This document shows, in pieces, positions 9,079 to 17,327 of a stretch of 41,863 bases of DNA. The DNA is from Alphaproteobacteria bacterium (GTDB lineage: Bacteria > Pseudomonadota > Alphaproteobacteria > Rickettsiales > SXRF01): contig JABDCD010000006.1 of assembly GCA_013288305.1 (NCBI GenBank), positions 1 to 41,863 of the forward strand, read 5' to 3'. The first letter of the stretch is position 1. Each line of letters begins with the position of its first letter. Made by a program: the position numbers and the translations under genes. A model generated the notes under the pieces. It saw nothing but the letters and a program-made list of their open reading frames with translations, was not told the DNA's origin and ran no database searches.

Positions 9079-9392
9079 AAAAACGTCCTCTTACCGTATC
9101 TCACGATGAATGGCTCCTGAAAAAACTACGCAGCAATCCTGCTTTTGCGGTGGAATATCTTAAGGCTTCCCTGGAAGAAATGGATGAGCCGGGCGGCAAA
9201 GTAGCGCTGCGTGAAGCACTCAAGGACATCGCTCAAGCCTGCGGCATCGCCAAAGTTGCTAAAGCCGCAGGCATTCCCCGCGAAAGCCTGTCGCGCGCGT
9301 TATCGTCGCGCGGAAACCCCCGCCTGGACACGCTGACCGCCATTGTCCACGGCATGGGACTTCGACTTACCGTGCAACCGGCTGCCCACTAA
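9075..9392 (+). CDS. HigA-like addiction-module antidote with HTH domain
   Basis: The 105-residue partner of the upstream toxin. The N-terminal region (DEWLLKKLRSNPAFAVEYLKASLEE) matches the antidote family that accompanies YGPGYR-type toxins, and a Cro/CI-like helix-turn-helix follows (GIAKVAKAAGIPRESLSRALSSRGNPRLDTL). Such proteins neutralise the toxin and repress their own promoter by binding DNA. The 4-nt ATGA overlap with the toxin shows coupled expression. It ends 74 nt before clpP, so read-through into clpP is possible. Confidence 0.88.
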   Translation: MKKRPLTVSHDEWLLKKLRSNPAFAVEYLKASLEEMDEPGGKVALREALKDIAQACGIAKVAKAAGIPRESLSRALSSRGNPRLDTLTAIVHGMGLRLTVQPAAH

Positions 9393-9466
9393 CACATTCT
9401 TAACCTTTGGCCGCTACACCGGTACTGGTAGACGAAGTATTTACCCCTATATGATAAGGTAACACT

Positions 9467-10108
9467 ATGAAAGACGCACTCGAAGTATACAACAACATGC
9501 TGGTGCCGATCGTCGTCGAGCAGACGGCGCGCGGGGAGCGCAGCTATGATATTTATTCGCGCCTGCTCAAGGAGCGAATTATTTTCCTGGTCGGCGGGGT
9601 CGATGACCACATGGCGTCGCTGATCTGCGCGCAATTGCTCTTCCTGGAATCGGAAAATCCCGATAAGGAGATTTTCATGTACATCAATTCCCCGGGGGGC
9701 ATCGTGACGTCGGGGCTCTCTATCTATGATACGATGCAATATATCCGCCCCAAGGTGTCGACGCTGTGCTTCGGCCAGGCGGCGTCGATGGGTTCGCTGC
9801 TGCTGGCGGCGGGCGAGGCTGGGATGCGTTATGCGCTGCCCAACGCGCGCATCATGATTCACCAGCCGTCGGGCGGCTATTCCGGCCAGGCGACGGACAT
9901 CGAGATTCATGCCAAGGAAATATTGAGTCTCAAGGCGCGGCTGAACCAGATTTATGTCAAACATACCGGACAAAAATTATCGCACATCGAAAAAAACATG
10001 GAGCGCGATAATTTCCTGAGCGCCGAAGCGGCGAAGGAATTCGGCATCGTCGACCAGGTGCTGGATAAGCGGAGTGCAGAAGATGCGGCGTTGAAGAAGG
10101 ATAAATAG
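9467..10108 (+). CDS. clpP: ATP-dependent Clp protease proteolytic subunit
   Basis: ClpP forms the barrel-shaped peptidase that degrades proteins unfolded by ClpX or ClpA in the cytosol. The 213-residue sequence has the catalytic triad Ser107 (FGQAASMGS), His132 ([11 protein letters not shown]) and Asp181 (MERDNFLS), and the oligomerisation segment [22 protein letters not shown] upstream supports the ATG at 9467. The short N-terminal extension before [22 protein letters not shown] is usual for the family. clpX follows 89 nt downstream, with a palindromic element in the gap. Confidence 0.98.
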   Translation: MKDALEVYNNMLVPIVVEQTARGERSYDIYSRLLKERIIFLVGGVDDHMASLICAQLLFLESENPDKEIFMYINSPGGIVTSGLSIYDTMQYIRPKVSTLCFGQAASMGSLLLAAGEAGMRYALPNARIMIHQPSGGYSGQATDIEIHAKEILSLKARLNQIYVKHTGQKLSHIEKNMERDNFLSAEAAKEFGIVDQVLDKRSAEDAALKKDK

Positions 10109-10112
10109 AAAG

Positions 10113-10178
10113 TGTCATCCCGCATTTATTGCGGGGTCTATCCATGGAGGGAGATGCCGCAACAAGTGCGGCATGACA
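10113..10178. repeat. GTCATCCC-type palindromic element between clpP and clpX
   Basis: Outer arms TGTCAT/ATGACA enclose two inner hairpins (CCGCA-tttat-TGCGG and GCCGCA-acaag-TGCGGC). It fills most of the 89-nt clpP-clpX spacer and ends about 20 nt before the clpX start. It looks like a REP/MITE-type repeat and may also affect mRNA stability. Confidence 0.6.
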
Positions 10179-10197
10179 ATAACGAAATGAGGAAACA

Positions 10198-11466
10198 GTG
10201 AGTAAACCATCCGGCACTAAAGAATCGAAGAACACCCGTTATTGCTCGTTCTGCGGTAAGAGTGAGCATGAGGTGCGCAAATTAATTGCGGGGCCGACGG
10301 TGTTTATCTGCGACGAGTGCGTCGTGCTGTGCATGGACATCATCCGCGCCGCCGACAAGGGCGTACTGGCCAAGGAAGGCGACGACATCGCCAAGCCCGC
10401 CGACATCCGCAAGGTGCTCGACGATTATGTAATTGGGCAGGACCAGGCCAAGAAAATTCTCTCGGTCGCCGTGCATAATCATTATAAGCGCATTTCGCTG
10501 ATCGAAAAAAATTCCGATGTCGAGCTGGCCAAATCCAACATCCTGCTCATCGGCCCGACCGGCAGCGGCAAAACGCTGCTGGCGCAGACGCTGGCGCGCA
10601 TCCTCGACGTACCGTTCACCATGGCCGATGCGACGACGCTGACCGAAGCCGGCTATGTCGGCGAGGACGTGGAAAATATTATCCTGCGCTTATTGCAGGC
10701 CGCCGATTATAATGTCGAACGGGCGCAGCGCGGCATCGTCTATATAGATGAGGTCGATAAGATTTCGCGCAAGTCCGATAATCCGTCGATCACGCGTGAC
10801 GTATCGGGCGAGGGCGTGCAGCAGGCATTATTGAAAATCATGGAAGGCACGGTGGCCTCGGTTCCGCCGCAGGGCGGGCGCAAGCATCCGCAACAGGAAT
10901 TCCTGCAGGTCGATACCGCCAATATATTATTCATCGTCGGCGGCGCGTTTTCGGGCCTCGAAAAAATCATCGCGGCACGCGGGCGCGGCACGGCCATCGG
11001 CTTCGGCGCCGATGTGCGCAGCAAGGAAAACCAGCGCATCGGCGAATTATTCTCCATGGTCGAGCCGGAAGATCTGCTCAAATTCGGGCTGATTCCTGAG
11101 TTCGTCGGCCGCCTGCCGGTAATCGCCACGCTGACCGACCTCGATGAAGGGGCGTTGATTTCCATTTTGACCGAACCGAAAAATGCCCTCGTAAAACAAT
11201 ATGCCAAGCTATTCGAAATGGAGGGCGTGCGCCTGCGTTTCTCGGACGATGCGCTGAAATCCGTGTCGAAAAAAGCCATCAAGCGCAAGACCGGCGCGCG
11301 GGGACTCCGCGCCATTCTCGAGGGCATTCTGCTCGACCTCATGTATGAATTGCCGAGCATGTCGAACGTCGAGGAGGTGATTATCAACGCCGAAGTCGTC
11401 GATAACGCAGCCCCGCCGGTGATCGTTCACGCCGACCAAAAGCGCGAAAGCAAGAAGCCGCACTAA
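10198..11466 (+). CDS. clpX: Clp protease ATP-binding subunit ClpX
   Basis: ClpX is the AAA+ unfoldase that selects substrates and threads them into ClpP. The 422 residues include an N-terminal C4 zinc-binding domain (C16, C19, C38, C41), Walker A GPTGSGKT, pore loop GYVGED, Walker [10 protein letters not shown], the RKHPQQEF pore motif and the ClpP-docking IGF loop (TAIGFGADV). The start is GTG at 10198, supported by AGGAAAC just upstream. It is the expected partner of clpP. The 255-nt gap to the HU gene, where lon often lies in relatives, shows no gene. Confidence 0.98.
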   Translation: MSKPSGTKESKNTRYCSFCGKSEHEVRKLIAGPTVFICDECVVLCMDIIRAADKGVLAKEGDDIAKPADIRKVLDDYVIGQDQAKKILSVAVHNHYKRISLIEKNSDVELAKSNILLIGPTGSGKTLLAQTLARILDVPFTMADATTLTEAGYVGEDVENIILRLLQAADYNVERAQRGIVYIDEVDKISRKSDNPSITRDVSGEGVQQALLKIMEGTVASVPPQGGRKHPQQEFLQVDTANILFIVGGAFSGLEKIIAARGRGTAIGFGADVRSKENQRIGELFSMVEPEDLLKFGLIPEFVGRLPVIATLTDLDEGALISILTEPKNALVKQYAKLFEMEGVRLRFSDDALKSVSKKAIKRKTGARGLRAILEGILLDLMYELPSMSNVEEVIINAEVVDNAAPPVIVHADQKRESKKPH

Positions 11467-11721
11467 CCCTAAAACACCTGAAAAACTGCGCCTTTCCAAG
11501 GACATCGCGCACGATGTTAACCGGGAGTAGTGACTTTAAACGAAGGCAGGGCGCGGCCTTGCAAGAAAAATATTTTCAAAAAATACGCGAATTGCTGTTT
11601 ACATTTACTTTTTTCCGTGCTTGATTTCGCAGTGTCGCTTGTCGCCGAGGCCTCGAATTCAAGGGTTTCAGCCGACTTGCACAAAGTCTTCTAGTCTTAA
11701 CCAACAATGGGAGTACCCACA

Positions 11722-12018
11722 ATGAACAAGAACGAACTGATTGCAGAAGTAGCAGATAAATGCGACCTGACCAAAGCCAAGGCCGCTGAAGCCCTCGATG
11801 CTTGCATCGCCGTCATCTCGAAGGCGCTGTCCAAAGGTGATGAAATCCGCTTGGTCGGCTTCGGCACGTTCAGCGTCGTCCATCGCAAGGCGACCGAAGG
11901 CCGCAATCCGCGCACCGGCGCCGTCATCAAGATCGCCGCTGCCAACAAAGCCAAGTTCAAGGCCGGCAAGGCCCTGACCGAAGTGGTCAATAAGAACAGC
12001 AAGCGTAAGGCTGCTTAA
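11722..12018 (+). CDS. hup: DNA-binding protein HU
   Basis: The 98-residue HU family protein binds and bends DNA as a dimer in the nucleoid. It begins MNKNELIAEVADKCDLTKAKA and carries the conserved GFGTFSVVHRKATEGRNPRTG arm region, ending in a basic tail. The ATG at 11722 gives the canonical N-terminus and has GGGAG upstream; the track start at 11707 adds five non-family residues. The upstream 255 nt hold no ORF of note but include the AT-rich run TTGCTGTTTACATTTACTTT, where a promoter could lie. A strong intrinsic terminator follows, so it is probably monocistronic. Confidence 0.96.
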   Translation: MNKNELIAEVADKCDLTKAKAAEALDACIAVISKALSKGDEIRLVGFGTFSVVHRKATEGRNPRTGAVIKIAAANKAKFKAGKALTEVVNKNSKRKAA

Positions 12019-12047
12019 TTTTTTAGGCATACCTTCAAGCAAAAGAG

Positions 12048-12075
12048 CGCCCGGAGAAATCCGGGCGTTTTTTTT
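12048..12075 (+). terminator. Rho-independent terminator of the HU gene
   Basis: A perfect 8-bp stem (CGCCCGGA/TCCGGGCG) with a GAAA tetraloop is followed at once by eight T residues, 30 nt after the HU stop codon. Confidence 0.95.
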
Positions 12076-12139
12076 GCTAAAAGACGTGGTTGCATTGCCT
12101 GTTAAAAACAGGTAAAAAGCCTCTCTCGTTGGCAATGAC

Positions 12140-12215
12140 GGGCGATTAGCTCAGTTGGTAGAGCATCTCGTTTACACCGAGAGGGTCGGCGGTTCGAGCC
12201 CGTCATCGCCCACCA
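12140..12215 (+). tRNA. tRNA-Val(TAC), CCA encoded
   Basis: It begins GGGCGATTAGCTCAGTTGG and ends ATCGCCC-A-CCA, so the acceptor stem pairs perfectly. The anticodon loop TTTACAC between TCTCG and CGAGA gives TAC. The T arm contains GGTTCGAGCC. The encoded CCA is also the first three bases of the inverted repeat that follows. Confidence 0.97.
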
Positions 12216-12291
12216 CCCTACGCCTTCGGCTTCGGGTGGCTTACGCCCTCTTGAAGGTGACGTAAGTTCACCGAAGCTTTAGCGTAGGTGG
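12213..12291. repeat. Imperfect inverted repeat abutting tRNA-Val
   Basis: Arms 12213-12245 and 12261-12291 share the blocks CCACC, TACGC, GCTTCGG and TTACG in reverse complement, around a 15-nt spacer. The left arm starts on the CCA of tRNA-Val. It could act as a processing hairpin or be a small mobile palindrome that uses the tRNA end as a target. Confidence 0.6.
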
Positions 12292-12335
12292 AAGGGGCAC
12301 TGGTGCATTAGTACAATACATAAACACTTCTTTGC

Positions 12336-12412
12336 GGGGGTGTAGCTCAGTTGGTTAGAGCGTCGCCCTGTCACGGCGAAGGCCGCGGGTTCGAGTCCCG
12401 TCACTCCCGCCA
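12336..12412 (+). tRNA. tRNA-Asp(GTC), CCA encoded
   Basis: It starts GGGGGTGTAGCTCAGTTGG and ends CACTCCC-G-CCA with one G-T pair in the acceptor stem. The anticodon loop CTGTCAC between TCGCC and GGCGA gives GTC. The T arm contains GGGTTCGAGTCCC. Confidence 0.97.
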
Positions 12413-12450
12413 TCTTTCCTGTAGTTCAGGCATAAGAGAGATATAAAATC

Positions 12451-13605
12451 ATGTCGGTGATCAAGACTGAACTCAGAAATAAACGCATGAAAGAAGCACG
12501 GACTTCGTTGGATAAGGCCGTGCAGGAGCGCCCATTGGTTTCTGGAGACGAAAAGATTTTAGTGCTTGGCGCCAATGGGCAGGTGGCAGGCTACCTGGTG
12601 CCGGAATTGCAGCGTTATTATGGCGATAAGGTATTGCTTACAGATGTGAAAGCAGACGAAGAAAAAAACATTCAGGTTCTTAGTGTAACCGCCCCCGATA
12701 CCATCCGAAATTTTATCAAAAAGAATAATGTAAAGGTGATTATCAACCTGGCTGCTCTGCTTTCGGGAGCGTCGGCAAAGCACCCCCTACTTGCCAAAAA
12801 AATCAATTTTGATGCCCCCAAAGATATTATGCGAATTGCGGATGAAGAGGGAGTAAGAAAAGTGTTTACCCCAAGCTCGATTGCGGTAATGGGAAAATCT
12901 TCCACGAATGGCGGAAATGTAGCACCGCTTGAGGCGGCAACCTATCCAAACCGCAGCCCTTACGGCGACGCCAAAAGGGCATTGGAGGCGGATAGCCAAT
13001 ATTATTCCAACAATAACGGCCTTCAGGCATTATGCCTGCGTTATGGCGGCGTGTTGGCCTGTAAGGAACCGCCCAGCGACGGCACAACAGAAGAGATTGA
13101 CCGCATGGTTGTTGCTGCAGCGGAATTCAAAGCTAAAAACGGAGAGAAGTTACACTATTCTGATAATGGCGTATATCATCCGCTAATTCCGCCCGAGGCA
13201 ACTTTTCCTATGATCGATGGCAGAAGCGTAGGGTTGGAGACTATGCGCTATCTACATGCGGATCCTAAGAAAATCAGAGGACATGAGGCGCATTATCACT
13301 TGGCGGAATACAGTGCCAGCATGGGAGCCGTGACTAATCTTTTAACCCGGTTAGCGCCCGGCTTTGAGGTAAAGTATCCGGCAGATCGTAGCAAATATGA
13401 TCAGGATAAGTTAAATTTTACGGAAGACTGGCCGCAAAAAGTGGACACTGTTCCATCCAGAGAAGCGTGGGAAATGCAGCAACCCATTACGATGGCACAG
13501 TCCGTGCAATATCACTTCGATAGGCTGGTGGAACATTTCCGGCGGCAACAGCTTGAAAGTCTCGGGGCGAATGTCAGCGCTTCTACCGGGACGGTTTTGA
13601 TGTAA
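12451..13605 (+). CDS. NAD-dependent epimerase/dehydratase, threonine-dehydrogenase-like SDR
   Basis: Extended short-chain dehydrogenase of 384 residues. A Rossmann motif GANGQVAG begins at residue 40, followed by the NLAALLSG strand, the active-site Ser region TPSSIAVMG and the catalytic pair in SPYGDAKRALEA. Segments LRYGGVLACKEPPSDGTTEE and EDWPQKVDTVPSREAW resemble the C-terminal half of SDR-type L-threonine 3-dehydrogenases (LRYPG...PPGGGTT and WP-ID-ARRDW), so amino-alcohol oxidation is a fair guess. The substrate is not proven. It carries about 30 extra N-terminal residues. It is less GC-rich than the nuo genes, and its last 23 nt overlap the convergent gene at 13583. Confidence 0.8.
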   Translation: MSVIKTELRNKRMKEARTSLDKAVQERPLVSGDEKILVLGANGQVAGYLVPELQRYYGDKVLLTDVKADEEKNIQVLSVTAPDTIRNFIKKNNVKVIINLAALLSGASAKHPLLAKKINFDAPKDIMRIADEEGVRKVFTPSSIAVMGKSSTNGGNVAPLEAATYPNRSPYGDAKRALEADSQYYSNNNGLQALCLRYGGVLACKEPPSDGTTEEIDRMVVAAAEFKAKNGEKLHYSDNGVYHPLIPPEATFPMIDGRSVGLETMRYLHADPKKIRGHEAHYHLAEYSASMGAVTNLLTRLAPGFEVKYPADRSKYDQDKLNFTEDWPQKVDTVPSREAWEMQQPITMAQSVQYHFDRLVEHFRRQQLESLGANVSASTGTVLM

Positions 13606-14014
13606 TACCGTCCATCGTCTTCCTCGCCATTGCGTTGGTGCTGGCGGGGTCGATTAGTTCTATGCCGAGTTTGCCCGCAAGTACGCGCAATAAACCTTCG
13701 ATAAAATCAAGATTTTTATTTTCTTCTGCAGTTGCTCCCTCTCTGAGTGCCGCCAGGACTACCAGAGAATTCCTCAAAGGCTTTTTAATGATGTTATTAG
13801 GCGGCCTTTGGCCTTGGTCAAAATCTTTCAATATCCATAATGCACTGTTTAGTTCTCCGGCATTTTGTATTGTATGTTTAGAAACACCCAGTTTTTGATG
13901 GAATAACTGAACTGCAAATTCATCAGTTTGCGGGCTGAATTCGTGATAAATAATATTCTGCGCAAGCTGTTGGTATGAATCTAGGAGAGAAGTTTCCGAT
14001 TCCGATCCGGTCAT
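13583..14014 (-). CDS. Hypothetical protein, convergent with the SDR gene
   Basis: No family is recognised. The 143-residue soluble protein is predicted mostly helical (LLDSYQQLAQNIIYHEFSP; LDFIEGLLRVLAGKLGIELI), with no signal peptide or membrane segment. Its 3' end overlaps the SDR gene by 23 nt on the opposite strand. It is divergent from nuoA, with 89 nt between the starts. The ATG at 14014 has no strong ribosome binding site, so a slightly different start is possible. Confidence 0.6.
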   Translation of the reverse strand: MTGSESETSLLDSYQQLAQNIIYHEFSPQTDEFAVQLFHQKLGVSKHTIQNAGELNSALWILKDFDQGQRPPNNIIKKPLRNSLVVLAALREGATAEENKNLDFIEGLLRVLAGKLGIELIDPASTNAMARKTMDGITSKPSR

Positions 14015-14103
14015 TTTATTTAATCCTCAATCATTAAAAATTAATTTATAGCAACCCCACTTTATTCTTGCAAGCACATTAAAAATAAGACAAATTTTAT
14101 TAC
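14015..14103. promoter_or_regulatory. AT-rich divergent intergenic region before nuoA
   Basis: This 89-nt spacer lies between two divergent starts and must contain the nuo operon promoter unless the promoter is inside the neighbouring gene. It includes TTGCAAGCACATTAAAAATAAG, but no convincing -35/-10 pair can be assigned by eye. Confidence 0.4.
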
Positions 14104-14469
14104 ATGAATTCCGTCGTCGCCTCCTACTTCCCCATCCTCGTATTCCTGGCCATTGCCGTGGTGCTGGCGGGATTAATGGTTTTTTTGCCGATGGTTATCG
14201 CCCGGCAGAAACCCGACAACGAAAAAGTCTCGGCTTATGAGTGCGGCTTCGACGCCTTCGGCGACGCGCGCGGCAAGTTCGACGTGCGGTTTTACCTCGT
14301 CGCCATTTTATTTATCATCTTCGACCTCGAAGTGGCGTTTTTATTCCCATGGGCGGTGTCGCTGAAAACCATCGGCGCCGCCGGCTTCTGGTCGATGATG
14401 GTGTTCCTGGGCGTACTGACGGTGGGCTTTATCTATGAGTGGAAGAAGGGGGCATTGGAGTGGGAATAA
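14104..14469 (+). CDS. nuoA: NADH-quinone oxidoreductase subunit A
   Basis: Membrane subunit of complex I near the quinone-binding site. The 121 residues hold three hydrophobic helices: one at the N-terminus ([20 protein letters not shown]), [21 protein letters not shown] with the conserved acidic pair, and [18 protein letters not shown]. The loop motif [20 protein letters not shown], with the conserved Cys, is typical. It is the first gene of the nuo operon. A heptad hairpin begins three nucleotides after its stop. Confidence 0.97.
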   Translation: MNSVVASYFPILVFLAIAVVLAGLMVFLPMVIARQKPDNEKVSAYECGFDAFGDARGKFDVRFYLVAILFIIFDLEVAFLFPWAVSLKTIGAAGFWSMMVFLGVLTVGFIYEWKKGALEWE

Positions 14470-14472
14470 GAA

Positions 14473-14557
14473 AGGCATTAGGCTTTAGGCATTGGGCATT
14501 AGGGAAAGAGCGGTTTATATGATCGCCCTAATGCCTAATGCCCAATCTCTAATGCCT
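14473..14557. repeat. Heptad hairpin element 2, spanning the nuoB start
   Basis: Arms 14473-14504 and 14526-14557 pair at 27 of 32 positions around a 21-nt loop. The left arm reads as 7-nt units of the AGGCATT type, the right as CCTAATG-type units. The likely nuoB start codon lies in the loop, and the right arm is translated as the NuoB N-terminus. Confidence 0.88.
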
Positions 14558-15055
14558 TCGCAGGATGCTCTGCTGGCCGATATATATAACGAATATAGCG
14601 ACAAGGGTTTCGTCATCACGCAGATGGACAAGCTGGTCAACTGGGCGCGGACGGGCAGCCTGTGGCCGATGACGTTCGGGCTGGCCTGCTGCGCCGTCGA
14701 GATGATGCAGGCGGCGGCCTCGCGCTACGACATGGACCGGCTCGGCCTGGTATTCCGCCCCAGCCCGCGCCAGTCGGACGTGATGATCGTCGCCGGGACG
14801 CTGTGCAATAAAATGGCCCCGGCGCTGCGTAAGGTATATGACCAAATGGCCGAGCCGCGCTACGTGATTTCGATGGGCAGCTGCGCCAACGGTGGCGGCT
14901 ATTACCATTATTCTTACTCGGTCGTGCGCGGCTGCGATCGCATCGTCCCCGTCGACGTCTACGTCCCCGGCTGCCCGCCCACCGCCGAGGCGCTGATGTA
15001 TGGCATTTTGCAATTGCAGAAGAAGATTAGAAGGACGGGGACGATTGTTAGGTAA
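14519..15055 (+). CDS. nuoB: NADH-quinone oxidoreductase subunit B (cluster N2)
   Basis: Peripheral-arm subunit carrying terminal iron-sulfur cluster N2, which reduces quinone. The conserved core [18 protein letters not shown] holds the paired Cys; the other ligands are in [13 protein letters not shown] and [15 protein letters not shown]. Conservation with other NuoB proteins starts near [16 protein letters not shown]. The preceding residues ([15 protein letters not shown]) are encoded by the right arm of a heptad hairpin. In-frame ATGs lie at 14519, 14531 and 14552, the last two inside the arm. I chose 14519, in the loop, because AGGGAAAG lies upstream, though the spacing is long. The TTG at 14492 in the track lies in the left arm. 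The start is uncertain; the core is not. Confidence 0.95.
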   Translation: MIALMPNAQSLMPSQDALLADIYNEYSDKGFVITQMDKLVNWARTGSLWPMTFGLACCAVEMMQAAASRYDMDRLGLVFRPSPRQSDVMIVAGTLCNKMAPALRKVYDQMAEPRYVISMGSCANGGGYYHYSYSVVRGCDRIVPVDVYVPGCPPTAEALMYGILQLQKKIRRTGTIVR

Positions 15056-15058
15056 TAT

Positions 15059-15655
15059 ATGGAATCCATGCTCGAACATATCACCTCGAACCTCGCGCCG
15101 CATGTGCTGAAGCATGAGGTGGCGAATGGTGAGGTTATTGTGCATATACGGCCTGCCTCGCTGGAGACGGTGCTGTGGTTTTTGCGCGACGATGAGCAAT
15201 GCCTGTTCAAACAGCTGATCGACATCGCGGGTGTCGATTATCCCGAGCGGCCGCAGCGGTTCGAGGTGGTCTATCAACTCCTGAGCCTCAAGCATAACCG
15301 GCGCATTCGCGTGAAAGTACAGACCGATGAACAAACCCCGGTGCCATCGGCGACGGGCGTGTTTTCGAGCGCGGGGTGGTATGAGCGCGAGGTGTGGGAC
15401 ATGTATGGCGTGCTGTTCGACGGCAACCCCGATTTGCGGCGCATCCTCACCGATTACGGCTTCGACGGCCACCCGCAGCGCAAGGATTTCCCGCTGACCG
15501 GCTATGTCGAGGTGCGTTATGACGAGGAGCAAAAGCGCGTCGTCTACGAGCCGGTGAAACTCACCCAAGCTTACCGCAGCTTCGATTATTTAAGCCCGTG
15601 GGAAGGGCCGAAACCTTATGTATTGCCGGGTGACGAAAAGGCGGCAGCGAAGTGA
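15059..15655 (+). CDS. nuoC: NADH-quinone oxidoreductase subunit C
   Basis: 30-kDa-type peripheral subunit of complex I that joins the hydrogenase-like module. The 198 residues include [20 protein letters not shown] and the family signature [29 protein letters not shown], then [19 protein letters not shown]. It is separate from nuoD, as in most alphaproteobacteria. It starts 4 nt after nuoB. Its stop overlaps the GTG of the following acetyltransferase gene by 4 nt (GTGA), which indicates coupled translation. Confidence 0.97.
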   Translation: MESMLEHITSNLAPHVLKHEVANGEVIVHIRPASLETVLWFLRDDEQCLFKQLIDIAGVDYPERPQRFEVVYQLLSLKHNRRIRVKVQTDEQTPVPSATGVFSSAGWYEREVWDMYGVLFDGNPDLRRILTDYGFDGHPQRKDFPLTGYVEVRYDEEQKRVVYEPVKLTQAYRSFDYLSPWEGPKPYVLPGDEKAAAK

Positions 15656-16146
15656 GCACCAAACTACGCAAAGCCAATCTTGAGGATTTCGAGGTCATTT
15701 ACGACGTGTTCACGCGCGTCCTCGAAGACGGCAAAACCTATTCCTATACGCTCGAGGAAATGACGCCGGAGCGTAGCCTCGCCTATTGGATTTCGGCGCC
15801 GGAGACGCATTGTTTCATTATCGAGCGCAAGAATGAGATTGCCGGTTTCTATGCCCTCCGTCCCAACCGCACCGGCCGCGCCAAGCACGTCGCCAATGCC
15901 TCGTTCATCGTGCATCCCGACCATCGCGGCAAAGGCATCGGGCGCAAAATGGGCAAACACGCGCTGAAAACCGCTAGAAAACTCGGCTATAAGGCGATGC
16001 AGTTTAATTTCGTCGTCAGCATCAACGAAGCCGCCGTTATACTCTGGAAATCCCTTGGATTCGAGATCGTCGGCACCTTGCCCAAAGGCTTCCGCCATGC
16101 TAGCAAGGGGTTGGTAGACGTATATATTATGCATAGGTTTCTATGA
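15652..16146 (+). CDS. GNAT-family N-acetyltransferase inserted between nuoC and nuoD
   Basis: The 164-residue protein has a GNAT fold: acceptor-side N-terminus ([20 protein letters not shown]), central strands [16 protein letters not shown] and [20 protein letters not shown] with the acetyl-CoA binding loop, and the C-terminal [21 protein letters not shown]. The substrate is unknown. It starts with GTG in a 4-nt overlap with nuoC, and its stop overlaps nuoD by ATGA, so it is tightly built into the operon. nuoC and nuoD are normally adjacent, so this is an acquired gene, though its base composition resembles its neighbours. A link to complex I is possible but not shown. Confidence 0.9.
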   Translation: MSTKLRKANLEDFEVIYDVFTRVLEDGKTYSYTLEEMTPERSLAYWISAPETHCFIIERKNEIAGFYALRPNRTGRAKHVANASFIVHPDHRGKGIGRKMGKHALKTARKLGYKAMQFNFVVSINEAAVILWKSLGFEIVGTLPKGFRHASKGLVDVYIMHRFL

Positions 16147-17327
16147 CCGCCCCCGCCCGCGATATCAAAAATCTCACGCTCAATTTCGGGCCGCAGCATC
16201 CGGCGGCGCATGGGGTGTTGCGGCTGGTGCTGGAGATGGACGGGGAGGTGGTGGAGCGCGCTGATCCGCATATCGGGCTGTTGCATCGCGGCACGGAAAA
16301 GCTCATCGAGCATAAGACTTACCTTCAGGCGCTGCCTTATTTCGACCGGCTGGATTATGTCTCGCCGATGAACCAGGAGCATTGCTATTCGCTGGCGGTC
16401 GAAAAGCTGCTGGGCTGCAAGGTTCCGCCGCGGGCGCAATATCTCCGCGTGCTGTTTTCGGAGCTGACGCGGCTCCTCAACCATATTCTGAATATTACAA
16501 CGCAAGCGCTCGATGTCGGGGCGATGACGCCGCTGCTATGGCTGTTCGAGGAGCGCGAAAAAATCCTCGAGTTTTACGAGCGGGCGTCGGGGGCGCGGTT
16601 TCATTCGGCCTATATCCGCCCGGGCGGCGTGCATCAGGACATTCCGGCGGGGATGGAAGACGACATCTATAAATTCGCCGAGGGATTCAAGAAATACATC
16701 GACGATATGGACGATCTGCTGACGCCCAACCGCATTTTCAAGCAGCGCATGGTCGATATCGGCATCGTCACCGCCGAGCAGGCGATGGATTGGGGATTTA
16801 CCGGCCCGATGCTGCGCGGCTCCGGCATCGCCTGGGACTTGCGTAAGAGCCAGCCTTATGAGATTTACGACCAACTCGATTTCGACATTCCCATCGGCAA
16901 AAACGGCGATTGCTATGACCGCTACCTGGTGCGCATGGAGGAAATGCGGCAGTCGCTGCGGCTCATCAAGCAATGCGTCGAGAAAATGCCCAAGGGGCCG
17001 ATAGCGACCGACGACCCCAAAATCACGCCGCCCAAGCGTGCGCTGATGAAAACCTCGATGGAAGCGCTCATCAACCAGTTCAAGCTGTACAGCGAAGGTT
17101 ATCATGTGCCGGCAGGCGAAACCTACACTGCTGTCGAAGCGCCCAAGGGCGAGTTCGGCGTGTATCTGGTGGCCGACGGCGGCAACATGCCCTACCGCTG
17201 CCGCATCCGCGCGCCGGGATTCGCGCATCTTCAGGCATTGGATTTTATGACGAAGGGGCATATGCTGGCCGACGTGGTGGCCATCATCGCCACCATGGAT
17301 ATTGTATTTGGGGAAATCGATCGATGA
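16143..17327 (+). CDS. nuoD: NADH-quinone oxidoreductase subunit D
   Basis: 49-kDa-type peripheral subunit that forms the quinone-binding pocket with NuoB. The 394 residues begin with the conserved [19 protein letters not shown], and continue with [29 protein letters not shown] and the C-terminal [20 protein letters not shown] and [18 protein letters not shown]. Length and ends match the family. The start overlaps the upstream acetyltransferase stop (ATGA), and the stop overlaps the next gene start in the same way. Confidence 0.98.
   Translation: MTAPARDIKNLTLNFGPQHPAAHGVLRLVLEMDGEVVERADPHIGLLHRGTEKLIEHKTYLQALPYFDRLDYVSPMNQEHCYSLAVEKLLGCKVPPRAQYLRVLFSELTRLLNHILNITTQALDVGAMTPLLWLFEEREKILEFYERASGARFHSAYIRPGGVHQDIPAGMEDDIYKFAEGFKKYIDDMDDLLTPNRIFKQRMVDIGIVTAEQAMDWGFTGPMLRGSGIAWDLRKSQPYEIYDQLDFDIPIGKNGDCYDRYLVRMEEMRQSLRLIKQCVEKMPKGPIATDDPKITPPKRALMKTSMEALINQFKLYSEGYHVPAGETYTAVEAPKGEFGVYLVADGGNMPYRCRIRAPGFAHLQALDFMTKGHMLADVVAIIATMDIVFGEIDR

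Noticed and set aside
12048-12075. Stem with GAAA loop after the HU gene as another mobile palindrome
   Set aside because: The perfect short stem followed by eight T residues is a textbook intrinsic terminator, with no repeat units.
14549-15568. 339-aa minus-strand ORF opposite nuoB and nuoC
   Set aside because: It lies entirely against two well-supported nuo genes and has the composition of an antisense shadow.
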